Shown one piece after another: positions 26,839-35,728 of a DNA stretch of 64,000 nt. Numbering within the stretch: position 1 is the stretch's first letter; every line of letters begins with the position of its first letter. The DNA is from an uncultured Muribaculaceae bacterium (GTDB lineage: Bacteria; Bacteroidota; Bacteroidia; Bacteroidales; Muribaculaceae). The position numbers and the translations under genes were made by a program. The notes under the pieces were generated by a model. It was not told the origin of the DNA and searched no databases. It saw only the letters and a list, made by a program, of their open reading frames with translations. The stretch is taken from contig CAJUCQ010000024.1 in the NCBI GenBank assembly GCA_910584905.1, positions 20,817 to 84,816 of the forward strand. Direction: 5' to 3'.

Positions 26839-26890
26839 GCATCGGAAGAGTGTCGGGGGGCCGCTGTGGGGCCCGACACGCTCCCGATGC
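26839..26890 (-). terminator. Long hairpin between the CoA-transferase gene and ruvA
   Basis: Arms 26839-26858 and 26871-26890 pair over about 20 bp with two mismatches (outer part GCATCGG / CCGATGC). The hairpin lies 41 bp past the CoA-transferase stop on the minus strand. The T run is weak (TTATAG), so it may attenuate rather than fully stop transcription. Confidence 0.5.
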
Positions 26891-26930
26891 CTGTCTTTTA
26901 TGGCCGGTCGCCGCTATGTGCGACGCCGCA

Positions 26931-28427
26931 TCAGCAGTATTTGCCGAAGTCGGCGTTGCGCATGTCGCCGCTTTCGTTGAACGAGTTGTGGAACTCAAAA
27001 GCCGCCTTGAGCGTGCAGGGCGTCTGGCCGTTCTTGCCGCCGAGCTTGAGGTAGTCCCACAAAAGCTCCTTGTACATCGGATGCGCGCACTTCTCGATTA
27101 TCAGTCGGGCGCGTTCTTCGGGGTCTTTGTGACGGAGGTCGGCAACGCCTTGGTCCGTGACGAGGATGTCGACTGAGTGCTCGCTGTGGTCAGGGTGCGC
27201 AACCATGGGGACGATGTTCGAAATCATGCCGCCCTTCGACACCGACGGGCAGCTGAATATCGACAGATAAGCGTTGCGCGTGAAGTCGCCCGAACCGCCG
27301 ATGCCGTTCATCATCCTCGTCCCGAGCACGTGAGTCGAATTCACCGACCCGAAGAGGTCAGCCTCAAGGGCCGTATTCATGGCGATGACGCCTATGCGGC
27401 GGATTACCTCCGGATTGTTCGAAATCTCGGCCGGACGCATCAGAATCTTGTCGTGGAAAAAGTCGATGTCAGCGAAGAGCTTGCGCTCGGTGTCATCGGA
27501 GAATGTCATCGAGCACGTCGAAGCGAACGTGCATTTTCCTTTCTTCAGAAGCTCAAGCACAGCGTCCTGAACCACTTCCGTGTACATCATGAAGTTGGGA
27601 AGCTCCTTGCTCTCGCCGAGGTCGTAGAGCACGGCGTTAGCCACGTTGCCCACGCCGCTCTGCAGCGGGAGGAATTCTTTGGGAAGTCGGCCGGCCATGT
27701 ATTCGCCCACAAGGAAGTTGACAACGTTCGAGCCGATCTGCTGGCTCACCTCGTCAACTGCCGTGAAGGGCTTCACGCCGTCGAGCATATTGTTGCGAAC
27801 GATGCCCACGACCTTCGAGGGGTCGATTTTGAGCACCAGAGAGCCGATGCGGTCGTTGGCCGCATAGATGGGCACCTCGCGGCGGTGGGGAGGATCCTGA
27901 AGCAGCACAACGTCGTGCATCCCGAGGAGGCTCTTCGGAAGAGCCTCGTTCAGCTCGATAAAGATTTTATTCGCCATGCGGGCGTATGTGGGGATATTGC
28001 CGATGCCCGTGCCGAGGATGATTTCGCCGTCGGGGGTGATGTCGGCCGCCTCTATGATGGCGTAGTCGATTTTGCCGTAAAAGCCATAGCGCATCTCCTG
28101 AGCCATCTCCGAGAGATGACGGTCGAAGTAGTGCACGTCATGGCAGTTGATGCGTTTGCGCAGGTCCGGGACGTTCTGATACGGAGCGCGCATGTTGATG
28201 GCGTTGGCGCGAGAGAGGGCGCCGTCGACGAGGTCGCTTGTCGATGCTCCGGTGAAAAGATTGACCTTGAACGGGCGGCCGGCTTCATGCTCGCGTTCAG
28301 CCTTGGCCGCAAGAGCCTTAGTGATTACTTTCGGCGTCCCGGGGGCGGTAAAACCCGAAAGACCCAAGGTGTCGCCATCCTTAATCATTTCAGCGGCTTC
28401 CTGAGCCGTGATGTAGTTGAATGCCAT
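26931..28427 (-). CDS. Acetyl-CoA hydrolase/transferase-family CoA-transferase
   Basis: The start is the ATG at 28427 (MAFNYITAQEAAEMIKDGD), giving 498 residues; the longer upstream frame runs into another gene and is not used. Family marks are DTLGLSGFTAPGTPKVI, GTGIGNIPTYARMANK, and MMYTEVVQDAVLEL, where Glu284 aligns by position with the catalytic glutamate that forms the glutamyl-CoA intermediate. The C-terminus has HVLGTRMMNGIGGSGDF. It probably moves CoA between succinyl-CoA and acetate, or propionyl-CoA and succinate, in fermentative end-product formation; exact partners are inferred. It lies 34 bp after the small membrane protein gene. Confidence 0.88.
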   Translation of the reverse strand: MAFNYITAQEAAEMIKDGDTLGLSGFTAPGTPKVITKALAAKAEREHEAGRPFKVNLFTGASTSDLVDGALSRANAINMRAPYQNVPDLRKRINCHDVHYFDRHLSEMAQEMRYGFYGKIDYAIIEAADITPDGEIILGTGIGNIPTYARMANKIFIELNEALPKSLLGMHDVVLLQDPPHRREVPIYAANDRIGSLVLKIDPSKVVGIVRNNMLDGVKPFTAVDEVSQQIGSNVVNFLVGEYMAGRLPKEFLPLQSGVGNVANAVLYDLGESKELPNFMMYTEVVQDAVLELLKKGKCTFASTCSMTFSDDTERKLFADIDFFHDKILMRPAEISNNPEVIRRIGVIAMNTALEADLFGSVNSTHVLGTRMMNGIGGSGDFTRNAYLSIFSCPSVSKGGMISNIVPMVAHPDHSEHSVDILVTDQGVADLRHKDPEERARLIIEKCAHPMYKELLWDYLKLGGKNGQTPCTLKAAFEFHNSFNESGDMRNADFGKYC

Positions 28428-28461
28428 GGTGATATTGAATGGTTTTATGGTTTGATTTTTT

Positions 28462-28905
28462 TCAGTCTTTGTATTTGGGACGCAGTATTTCCGCCCAGAT
28501 GATGCCGCGGCGAAGGTCGTCGCTGTCGCATCCCGCAGACTCCGGCGCCCCCGTCGCTGCGGCTCCGTCGGTGATGCCTTCGTCGGCGTTGACGTCAACC
28601 GTCGACCGGACGCCCTCCTCGCCCGTGATAAACGGGCTGACGCGCGTATCGACGCCGGTCGGAAATTCCGCCGCGCTGCTTGGCTCCCACGGCCGGAAAT
28701 CGGCCTGCTTGCGCTCCTGTGCCTGCGCACGAGGCGCCGGCGCGCTCCGCTTGGGCCGCGGGGCGGCCTTTGCGCCTTTCTGAGCCGCAGGCTTGCCCTT
28801 GCCCTTTTGGACGTGCTCAAGCAGGGGGGTGATGACGCTGCCCCATAGAGCAGCGCCTACAATTCCTATTCCGATTATAATATCGCCGAGTTCGCCTAAG
28901 TCCAC
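28462..28905 (-). CDS. Small hypothetical protein with one membrane helix
   Basis: The frame stays open up to an ATG at 28953. I place the start at GTG 28905 because a full consensus promoter (28925-28956) predicts transcription from about 28918, which excludes the longer form. The 147-residue product begins DLGELGDIIIGIGIVGAALW, a likely membrane helix. A proline/alanine/lysine-rich low-complexity stretch follows (about residues 35-65), then an acidic region, ending RRGIIWAEILRPKYKD. The C-terminal motif looks like a conserved short element of Bacteroidales proteins of unknown function. The start choice is uncertain. Confidence 0.6.
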   Translation of the reverse strand: MDLGELGDIIIGIGIVGAALWGSVITPLLEHVQKGKGKPAAQKGAKAAPRPKRSAPAPRAQAQERKQADFRPWEPSSAAEFPTGVDTRVSPFITGEEGVRSTVDVNADEGITDGAAATGAPESAGCDSDDLRRGIIWAEILRPKYKD

Positions 28906-28922
28906 TTTTTTTTGTAATTTTG
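28891..28922 (+). promoter_or_regulatory. Putative miaB promoter
   Basis: TAATTTTG (28915-28922) is a full -7 match; 20 bp upstream lies TTCG (28891-28894), one base off the -33 consensus. Transcription should start about 44 bp before the miaB ATG. The -7 box is only 2 bp from the opposite-strand -7 box. Confidence 0.6.
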
Positions 28923-28924
28923 CA

Positions 28925-28956
28925 CAAAAATACGCATTCTTGTGCAAAGTCACAAA
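28925..28956 (-). promoter_or_regulatory. Promoter of the small membrane protein / CoA-transferase unit
   Basis: On the minus strand TTTG (28953-28956), 20 bp, TATTTTTG (28925-28932) is a perfect consensus. Predicted transcription begins near 28918 and would give a leader of about 13 nt to the GTG at 28905. Confidence 0.7.
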
Positions 28957-28972
28957 TTTTTATCCTGAAGAA

Positions 28973-30331
28973 ATGGCTGAAATTTCTAACCCTGAGAAGA
29001 AAATATATATCGAGACCTACGGCTGTCAGATGAACGTCGCCGACTCCGAGGTCGTGGCTTCAATCGCCGGAATGGCCGGATACGAGCTTTCCGACACACT
29101 CGACGGCGCATCGGCCGTCCTCCTCAATACTTGCTCCATCCGCGACAACGCCGAGCAGAAAATCATATCCCGCCTGCAGGTCCTCAACTCCATCCGACGT
29201 CGCAAGGACTCCCCCCTCCGTATTATCGGCGTAATAGGCTGTATGGCCGAGCGCGTCAAGGACGAACTCACCACATCCTACGGCGTCGACCTCGTCGCAG
29301 GCCCCGACTCATACCTCGACCTCCCGGCCCTCCTCGCCGCCGCCGAGACCGGCCGGAAAGCCGTCAACGTGGAGCTGAGCACCACTGAAACATACCGCGA
29401 CATCGTCCCCGTGCGCATCCCCGGAAAAAACGTCGGCGGATGGATCAGCATCATGCGCGGATGCAACAATTTCTGCTCATACTGCATCGTGCCCTATACC
29501 CGAGGCCGCGAACGCTCACGTCCCATAGCGAGCATTCTCCGCGAACTTGCCGACCTCCGCGAACGCGGATACCGCGAAGTCACCCTCCTCGGCCAGAACG
29601 TCAACAGCTACTCTTATACCGACGAAACCTCAGGCCGCACCGTCGCATTCCCCGACCTCCTTGCCGCTGTCGCCGAAGCCGCCCCGGAAATGCGCGTCCG
29701 CTTCACCACATCACACCCCAAGGACATGAGCGACCGCACCATCGACGTGATTGCATCCCACCCCAACATCTGCCGCTCGATACACCTCCCGGTCCAGAGC
29801 GGCTCCGACAAGGTCCTTGCGGCGATGAACCGCAAGTACACCCGCGAATGGTATCTCGGACGCATCGACGCTATCCGCAGCCGCATCCCCGACTGCGCCA
29901 TCTCCACCGACCTTTTCACCGGATTCCATGACGAATCCGAAGACGACTTCCGCGACACCCTCTCGCTCATGGAAGAAGTCGGTTTCGACTCAGCCTTCAT
30001 GTTCAAATACTCCGAGCGCCCCGGCACCCTCGCTGCCCGGACAATGCCCGACAACATCCCTGAAGACGTCAAAATCGAACGCCTCAACCGCATGATCGAG
30101 CTTCAGAATCGCCTCTCGCTCGAATCGAACCGCCGCGACATTGGAAAGACCTTCGAAGTACTCGTCGAAGGCGTCGCCAAGCGCAGCCGCGAGCAGATGG
30201 TGGGACGCACAAGCCAGAACAAGACGGCCGTATTCCCCCGCCGCGAAGGCGTCAAAGTCGGCGACTTCGTCAGCGTTATCGTCAAAGACGCATCCTCCGC
30301 AACGCTCCTTTGTGAGCTTTGCGACGACTGA
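28973..30331 (+). CDS. miaB: tRNA-2-methylthio-N6-dimethylallyladenosine synthase MiaB
   Basis: The start is the ATG at 28973 (MAEISNPEKKIYIETYGCQ), giving 452 residues. The N-terminal methylthiotransferase domain has its cluster cysteines in YGCQMN (Cys18), NTCSIRD and GCMAE. The radical SAM motif CNNFCSYC is at Cys164, Cys168 and Cys171. A C-terminal TRAM domain (about 380-450) binds tRNA. MiaB adds the 2-methylthio group to i6A37 of tRNAs reading UNN codons, using two 4Fe-4S clusters. The sequence GWISIMRGCNNFCSYCIVPY is the MiaB rather than the RimO form. Confidence 0.96.
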   Translation: MAEISNPEKKIYIETYGCQMNVADSEVVASIAGMAGYELSDTLDGASAVLLNTCSIRDNAEQKIISRLQVLNSIRRRKDSPLRIIGVIGCMAERVKDELTTSYGVDLVAGPDSYLDLPALLAAAETGRKAVNVELSTTETYRDIVPVRIPGKNVGGWISIMRGCNNFCSYCIVPYTRGRERSRPIASILRELADLRERGYREVTLLGQNVNSYSYTDETSGRTVAFPDLLAAVAEAAPEMRVRFTTSHPKDMSDRTIDVIASHPNICRSIHLPVQSGSDKVLAAMNRKYTREWYLGRIDAIRSRIPDCAISTDLFTGFHDESEDDFRDTLSLMEEVGFDSAFMFKYSERPGTLAARTMPDNIPEDVKIERLNRMIELQNRLSLESNRRDIGKTFEVLVEGVAKRSREQMVGRTSQNKTAVFPRREGVKVGDFVSVIVKDASSATLLCELCDD

Positions 30332-30347
30332 TTCCCCCGGACGCGAT

Positions 30348-32285
30348 ATGTCATCCGCTTCCGCACGCGCCGTCATCGACAGACAGCGCACCCTTCTGCG
30401 CATAGAATACGATGAGGAGAAAAGCACCTTCTTCCGCATCGTCGATGCCGCCGGCGTGGGCCGCCTCGCGGCCCGGGGGCGCGCGTGGTTTCCCGTGGCC
30501 GCAGGCCGTTCGTATTACAACTCCCTTGACAGGCGCGTGATCGAAGTGCTCCGCACCGGCCTCGACCCCGAGATCGACGAAGCCCCCGACCACGAATTCG
30601 ACTACGGACGCCCCGTAATATTCTTTACCGTCTCGGGCGATGCAGGCGCATCGCCCCGCATCCTCTTCTCTGGCACGGTCAGCTATGTCGACGGCGATCG
30701 CATGCTCGTCACCATCCCCGACGACGCCGACACGGCCGCCCTCGATGCCCGAGGCGTCCGACCCGGCGTGATGCTCTCGTTCGACGAGACATCATACCGC
30801 GTCATGTTCGAAGCCCTCGACGCCGTGGCCGCCGACAAAGGCCGCTTGGCCGAACTGAACGAACTCTTCTCATCGACAGCCCTGACCCCCGCGAGGCTCT
30901 CGCTCCCACACCTCGGATTCCCGTACCTCAACCCCTCTCAGGAGACTGCCGTAAACAACGTCCTCCGCGCTCGCGACGTCGCCATCGTCCACGGCCCGCC
31001 CGGAACCGGAAAAACCACCACACTCGTTGAAGCTATATACGCCACTCTCCGACGCGAAAGTCAGGTCCTCGTTTGCGCGCAAAGCAACATGGCCGTCGAC
31101 TGGATTTCCGAAAAACTCGTCGACCGGGGCATAAACGTCCTCCGCATCGGCAACCCTTCGCGCGTCAACGACAAGATGCTCGCTTTCACATACGAGCGCC
31201 GCTTCGAAGCCCACCCCGACTATCCGGCCCTATGGAGCATACGGAAGGCCCTCCGCGAACTCCGCGGCCAACGCCGACGCTCCGAACAGTGGCATCAGAA
31301 AACCGACCGCCTCCGAAGTCGCGCCCAAGAACTCGAAATCCGCATCAACAACGACATATTCGCCTCGGCCCACGTCGTAGCCTCGACCCTCGTCGGGAGT
31401 GCTTCGCCGATACTCACCGGCATGAAATTCGCCACCGTATTCGTCGACGAAGCCGCGCAGGCCCTCGAAGCCGCTTGCTGGATTCCGCTCCGGCGCGCAT
31501 CCCGAATCATCCTCGCCGGCGACCACTGCCAGCTCCCCCCGACGGTCAAATCCGTCGAGGCCGCGCGCGGCGGACTCGGGCGCTCGATGATGGAACGCAT
31601 CGCCGGAAACCACCCCGAGTGCGTCACGCTCCTCTCGATTCAATACCGCATGCACCGCGACATCATGCGCTTCTCAAGCGAAAACTTCTACGGCGGTGCA
31701 ATCGTGGCCGCCTCCGAAGTCGAAAACCGCGGAATCCTCGACCTCGACATCCCTGTCAGCTGGGTCGACACTGCCGCCGCGCACGACCCCGACGACGACT
31801 CATCTTCAGCCGACGACCCCGACCTCATATTCCGCGAAGCATTGGCCGGCGACACATTCGGCCGCGTCAACAAAGCCGAAGCCCGCCTTACCCTCGACAC
31901 ACTCCGCCGATACTTCGAACGCATAGGCCGCGGGCGCATCCTTGAAGAAGCCATCGACGTCGGCATCATCTCGCCATACCGCGCTCAGGTCCGCTACATC
32001 CGAAGTCTGATTCGGCGCGAACCGTGGACAAAGCCATTCCGGCGCTTACTGTCCGTAAACACCGTCGACGGATTTCAGGGGCAGGAGCGCGACGTCATAA
32101 TCATATCTCTCGTCCGCAACAACGACCGCCGTCAGATAGGATTCCTCCGCGACCTGCGCCGTATCAACGTAGCCATGACCCGCGCACGAATGAAACTAAT
32201 AATTGTGGGCGACGTCCCCACACTCACCTCAGCCCATCCGTTCTACCGCCGCCTCCACGACTATATCAACTCCCTCGGACAATAA
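30348..32285 (+). CDS. Superfamily 1 (Upf1/IGHMBP2-like) helicase
   Basis: The ATG at 30348 is preferred because longer versions overlap miaB by more than 180 bp; this gives 645 residues. The N-terminus is a beta-barrel-like stalk region (about 1-180). Motif I is VHGPPGTGKTTTLVEAI with Lys222. Motif II reads VFVDEAAQALEAACW (D-E-A-A rather than D-E-x-H or D-E-A-D, as in Upf1-like enzymes). Motif III is ILAGDHCQLPPTV. Motif V and VI regions are VNTVDGFQGQERDVIIISLV and RRINVAMTRAR. It unwinds DNA or RNA 5'-3' in related enzymes; its bacterial role is unclear. It sits 16 bp after miaB and ends at a bidirectional hairpin. Confidence 0.9.
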   Translation: MSSASARAVIDRQRTLLRIEYDEEKSTFFRIVDAAGVGRLAARGRAWFPVAAGRSYYNSLDRRVIEVLRTGLDPEIDEAPDHEFDYGRPVIFFTVSGDAGASPRILFSGTVSYVDGDRMLVTIPDDADTAALDARGVRPGVMLSFDETSYRVMFEALDAVAADKGRLAELNELFSSTALTPARLSLPHLGFPYLNPSQETAVNNVLRARDVAIVHGPPGTGKTTTLVEAIYATLRRESQVLVCAQSNMAVDWISEKLVDRGINVLRIGNPSRVNDKMLAFTYERRFEAHPDYPALWSIRKALRELRGQRRRSEQWHQKTDRLRSRAQELEIRINNDIFASAHVVASTLVGSASPILTGMKFATVFVDEAAQALEAACWIPLRRASRIILAGDHCQLPPTVKSVEAARGGLGRSMMERIAGNHPECVTLLSIQYRMHRDIMRFSSENFYGGAIVAASEVENRGILDLDIPVSWVDTAAAHDPDDDSSSADDPDLIFREALAGDTFGRVNKAEARLTLDTLRRYFERIGRGRILEEAIDVGIISPYRAQVRYIRSLIRREPWTKPFRRLLSVNTVDGFQGQERDVIIISLVRNNDRRQIGFLRDLRRINVAMTRARMKLIIVGDVPTLTSAHPFYRRLHDYINSLGQ

Positions 32286-32296
32286 TAAACAGCAAA

Positions 32297-32328
32297 AGCG
32301 CCGTGCCCCTTGACCGGGACACGGCGCT
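32297..32328. terminator. Bidirectional terminator between the helicase and glycoside hydrolase genes
   Basis: AGCGCCGTG (32297-32305) pairs with CACGGCGCT (32320-32328), extended by CCC/GGG beyond one mismatch. It lies between two convergent stops. An A run precedes it (32294-32297), giving T on the minus strand. Confidence 0.7.
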
Positions 32329-32360
32329 TGCTTCAGATACTTATCGTTTGCGAGCGGAAC

Positions 32361-33776
32361 TTACTTCGTAAGGCGGACGATTTTGCAGCCGTGGGGTGCT
32401 ACGGTCGCCGACAGCGACGTGGCCGCCCCTTCGTCGGCATGTTTCCAGAGGTCGCGGACATTCCACGTGCCCTCTATGCCGAGGTCGGCGAAATTGACAC
32501 TCATACCCTCCGAGCTGTCATCGCGGTTGAAAAGACCGATTACCCAGTCGCCGTTGCTCATTTGTCCGTACCATATCTGGTTGTCGGCATCGTTGAGCTT
32601 GTTGCTCAACGGCTTGCCCGTAAAGCGGTCGGCGTTAAGGGCAAGAATCTCTTCGTTGGTGTAGAACTTGAGATTCTCGCCGATGTTGTGATACTGGTCA
32701 GCAACCGTCACAGGGCCGCCGGCCATAAGCTGGAGCGATACCACAAACTCTTTCTCGGCGGCTGTCTCGAACGTGTTAAGGCGGATAAAGTCGCCGTCGA
32801 GAATCACCTTGTCGCGTCCGCCGATATGGCTCCAGTAGGTGAATCCGTCGAACATGTTCATGCAGTTGGGCCAGTTGGCGAAGCTCTTGCCGCGTTCGGC
32901 CGAAGAGCAGTGCCACCAGCCGCCCGAAGCCGTGTCGGCTACGATGCGCACCATGTTGCCGTACTTGGCTTCCACGAGAGCGTCGTCATATAGGTGGGGC
33001 ATTACAAGCGACGTGAAGATACCGTATTTCTTGGCGCTCTCAGCGATGTAGCTCAGGGCGCGGGCATACACCTCGCGGCCATAGCCCTTGCCCGTGATGC
33101 CGAGGCCGCGGTCCTTGCCGTCCTCATACCACGAAAGGAAGTCCATGCGGATATACTCGATGCCAAGCTCCTTGTAGTGCTTGAAGAACCCGTCGATATA
33201 CTCGCGCGCTCCGGCGTGCGAGGCTACGGCCCAGTTGAACCACAGGTCCTCGGCCTTCTGGTTCGTGACGGGGTCGCCGTTGTAATAGAGCGAACCGAAA
33301 GTCAGGTCAGTCCCCTCGATTTTGGTCTCGCGAGGGCCGTGGATCCAAAGCGGATTGTCATAAACGCCCACCTTCAGCCCGCGGGCCTTGGCCTTCGCCA
33401 CGAGGTCTTTGAGCGCCGTCGACCCGTAGTGGGTCATATAGCCGCTCGCGTCCTTCGCAAGCATGGGGATGAAGCCGTCCGTGCACACCATGTCGTAGCC
33501 GTAAGGCTTGAGGTCGCGCTCAACCCAGTCGAGGATGCGGTCCCATTCCTCGGGGCTGATGTCTTGGTCGGAGTTGGACACGCCGTTCTGCTCGTTGACG
33601 TAGCAGTATTCATAGACGCTCCAATACATCGGAGCCTTGTAGGTGTGTATGTTGGAAATCTCGGGGAGGTCCGGGAGCTCGAATTTCGGGGGGCGGCGCA
33701 TCTCGATGTCATTGCTGCACGAGCATAAAACTCCGGTGAGGGCGGCGGCACCTATTATTTTGCTGATAAATTTCAT
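32361..33776 (-). CDS. Clan GH-D glycoside hydrolase lipoprotein (GH27/GH36-like)
   Basis: This encodes 471 residues with a lipoprotein signal (lipid Cys about residue 20, followed by SNDIE). The (beta/alpha)8 barrel shows clan D landmarks: APMYWSVYEYCYVN at the start, AKARGLKVGVYDNP, then GIEYIRMDFLSWYE with probable nucleophile Asp212, and LQLMAGGPVTVADQ. The C-terminal beta sandwich ends VAPHGCKIVRLTK. Members are alpha-galactosidases, and GH27 also holds isomalto-dextranases. Partner SusE/F modules of the starch-binding type make an alpha-glucan or isomaltosaccharide substrate worth considering; the sequence alone does not decide. It is the last gene of the Sus operon, 24 bp after the SusE/F gene, and the only hydrolase in it. 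Confidence 0.8.
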   Translation of the reverse strand: MKFISKIIGAAALTGVLCSCSNDIEMRRPPKFELPDLPEISNIHTYKAPMYWSVYEYCYVNEQNGVSNSDQDISPEEWDRILDWVERDLKPYGYDMVCTDGFIPMLAKDASGYMTHYGSTALKDLVAKAKARGLKVGVYDNPLWIHGPRETKIEGTDLTFGSLYYNGDPVTNQKAEDLWFNWAVASHAGAREYIDGFFKHYKELGIEYIRMDFLSWYEDGKDRGLGITGKGYGREVYARALSYIAESAKKYGIFTSLVMPHLYDDALVEAKYGNMVRIVADTASGGWWHCSSAERGKSFANWPNCMNMFDGFTYWSHIGGRDKVILDGDFIRLNTFETAAEKEFVVSLQLMAGGPVTVADQYHNIGENLKFYTNEEILALNADRFTGKPLSNKLNDADNQIWYGQMSNGDWVIGLFNRDDSSEGMSVNFADLGIEGTWNVRDLWKHADEGAATSLSATVAPHGCKIVRLTK

Positions 33777-33800
33777 TGTTTGAAGAGGGTGGGTATGTGA

Positions 33801-35717
33801 TTATTCGATGAAGGTTGCGGTGAGAGTCCAGGCTTCGATGTCAAAGCTCAGACGGTATTTGCCGGCGTCTGTTACCAGCCATTTGTCGTCAGGGTCGGTC
33901 GTATAGACGAACTCGGCAGACTCAACGCCAGACTTCGAAATCTTGCAGCCGTTGAACGTCGGGCGCACAAACGGACATTGGAACGAGCCGTCAGGCTCGA
34001 TGCAGGCTTTCAGCTCGCCTTTGCCGAGTGTGCCTTCCCATACGAAGCAACCGTCCTTGAGGCTGAGCGCCGTGGCATTGTCCATGCTCCAGCCGCCGGG
34101 GGTGGCGTCGCCGATGATATACAGCGTGGAGGCCTTGAACGGCTCTTTGCCCGGAGTCGTAGTCCCGGAGTTGCCGATGTAGGTTGCGGAGATGGTGCGT
34201 TTGGAAAGGTCGAACGTCAGGTGGTACTTGCCGCTCTCGGTCACTTTCCAATGGTCGTCGGGCGCCGTGGTCATCACGAAGCCGGGTTCGGCCACGCCCG
34301 AGGAGTTGACCTCGACGTCGGCCTTTGCCGGGCGGATGAACGGAACATCGAACGAACTCTTGTCCGTGCAGGCCTTGAATGTGCCGTTCACGAGATTGCC
34401 TTCCCACGTCCAGATGTATTTTTCCGTAGAACTGAACGCCGTGGCCGCGTCAAGGCTCCAGCCGCCGGGAGTGGCGTCGCCGATGATATAGAGCGCCGTG
34501 GCCTCGATGGGCGTATTGTCCGACGGACCCTGCGTGCCGCTGAGGTATTCGGCCTTGATAGTCCAGTCGCGAAGATTGAACGTCAGGCGGTACTTGCCGC
34601 TCTCGGTCACCTTCCACTGGTCGTCGGGCGCCGTGGTCATAACGAAGCCGGGTTCGGCCACGCCCGAGGAGTTGACCTCGACGTTGGCTTTTTCGGGGCG
34701 GATGAACGGAACGTCGAACGAGCTCTTGTCCGTGCAGGCCTTGAACGTGCCGCTCACGAGTTCGCCTTCCCACGTCCAGATGTAATCTTCCGTAGAGCTG
34801 AACGCCGTAGCTGCGTCAAGGCTCCAGCCGCCGGGAGTGGCGTCGCCGATGATGTAGAGGCTTTGAGTAGCGATGGGGTTCTTCTCCTGCTCGGGAAGTT
34901 CGCCGGTGTATTCGGCCGAGATAGTCCAGTGTTCGAGGTCGAAGGTCAGACGGTACGTACCTCCGTCTGCTACGCACCACTTGTTGTCGGGCGAGGCCGT
35001 GAACACAAACTCGGGAGTCTCCACGCCGCTCTTGCCGATTTTGACACCTTCGCTCGCCGGGCGGATGAAGTTCACATCCCAGCTTCCGGCGCTCAGACAG
35101 CACTTGATTTCGCCTGCCGGAAGCGCGCCTTCATATTCGAAGATGTAGTCGCTCTTCTTGGTGAGAGGCGTCGGGCTGTCAATGTTCCAGCCGCAGGGAG
35201 CGGCGTCGCCGACCATATAGAGTTCTTCGGTCTCGATCGGTTCGATGACGGGGGCGGGAGCAGAGCCAACATAACGCGTGCTCATTGTCCAGTTGCGCAG
35301 GTCGAACGTCAGGTGGTACACACCGGCTTCGGCGATTTTCCACTTGTTGTCAGGGTCGCCGGCGTGCATTGCGAAAGTTGCTTCGCTGATATCCGTCGAC
35401 GAGATTTCCTCGCCGTTCACTTCCGGGCGGATGAAAGGCACATCCCAGCTCCCCGCAACGAGGCAGAGCTTCATTTCGCCCGTCGAGAGCGAGCCTTCCC
35501 ACTCGAACACGAGAGGGTCTTCGCCTTCAGCGGCCAAAGGAGTGGGCGAGTCGATGCTCCAGCCGTTAGGCGTGGCATCGCCGACCATATAAAGAGCCGA
35601 TGTCTTGATGGGCAGATTGCCTTCGATGATGATAAGCTCCTTTTCGTCGTCGCACGACCAAAGGCCCGTGATGAGAAGAAGCGCGGACAATAGCCCGAAT
35701 ATTTTATTGACTTTCAT
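33801..35717 (-). CDS. SusE/SusF-like surface glycan-binding lipoprotein, five modules
   Basis: This encodes 638 residues. The lipobox LITGLWSC has Cys22, followed by DDEKE, an acidic export signal that places Bacteroidetes lipoproteins on the cell surface. Five modules of about 115-125 residues start near residues 41, 165, 286, 405 and 532. Each opens with LY(M/I)(V/I)GDA(T/A)P-x-GW and ends with a strand of type LTFDLRNWT-x-(S/K)A. Tryptophans in these positions bind alpha-glucan in SusE/SusF. SusE and SusF normally have three to four modules, so five is long. Modules 3 and 4 are nearly identical. The protein likely captures glycan at the surface for the SusCD pair encoded upstream. Confidence 0.88.
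   Translation of the reverse strand: MKVNKIFGLLSALLLITGLWSCDDEKELIIIEGNLPIKTSALYMVGDATPNGWSIDSPTPLAAEGEDPLVFEWEGSLSTGEMKLCLVAGSWDVPFIRPEVNGEEISSTDISEATFAMHAGDPDNKWKIAEAGVYHLTFDLRNWTMSTRYVGSAPAPVIEPIETEELYMVGDAAPCGWNIDSPTPLTKKSDYIFEYEGALPAGEIKCCLSAGSWDVNFIRPASEGVKIGKSGVETPEFVFTASPDNKWCVADGGTYRLTFDLEHWTISAEYTGELPEQEKNPIATQSLYIIGDATPGGWSLDAATAFSSTEDYIWTWEGELVSGTFKACTDKSSFDVPFIRPEKANVEVNSSGVAEPGFVMTTAPDDQWKVTESGKYRLTFNLRDWTIKAEYLSGTQGPSDNTPIEATALYIIGDATPGGWSLDAATAFSSTEKYIWTWEGNLVNGTFKACTDKSSFDVPFIRPAKADVEVNSSGVAEPGFVMTTAPDDHWKVTESGKYHLTFDLSKRTISATYIGNSGTTTPGKEPFKASTLYIIGDATPGGWSMDNATALSLKDGCFVWEGTLGKGELKACIEPDGSFQCPFVRPTFNGCKISKSGVESAEFVYTTDPDDKWLVTDAGKYRLSFDIEAWTLTATFIE
34198..34866. repeat. Near-identical tandem pair of SusE/F modules (modules 4 and 3)
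   Basis: Two copies of about 335-360 bp lie side by side and match at roughly nine bases in ten by eye, including shared codon choices (for example the segment encoding KACTDKSSFDVPFIRP). The other three modules of the gene are clearly diverged. This indicates a recent in-gene duplication or ongoing gene conversion. Confidence 0.75.
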
Positions 35718-35728
35718 GGTATTCGGAA

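Noticed and set aside
33810..35620. Periodic repeats resembling a CRISPR or satellite array
   Set aside because: The period (about 350 bp) and sequence correspond to protein modules of the SusE/F-like gene, in frame and coding throughout.
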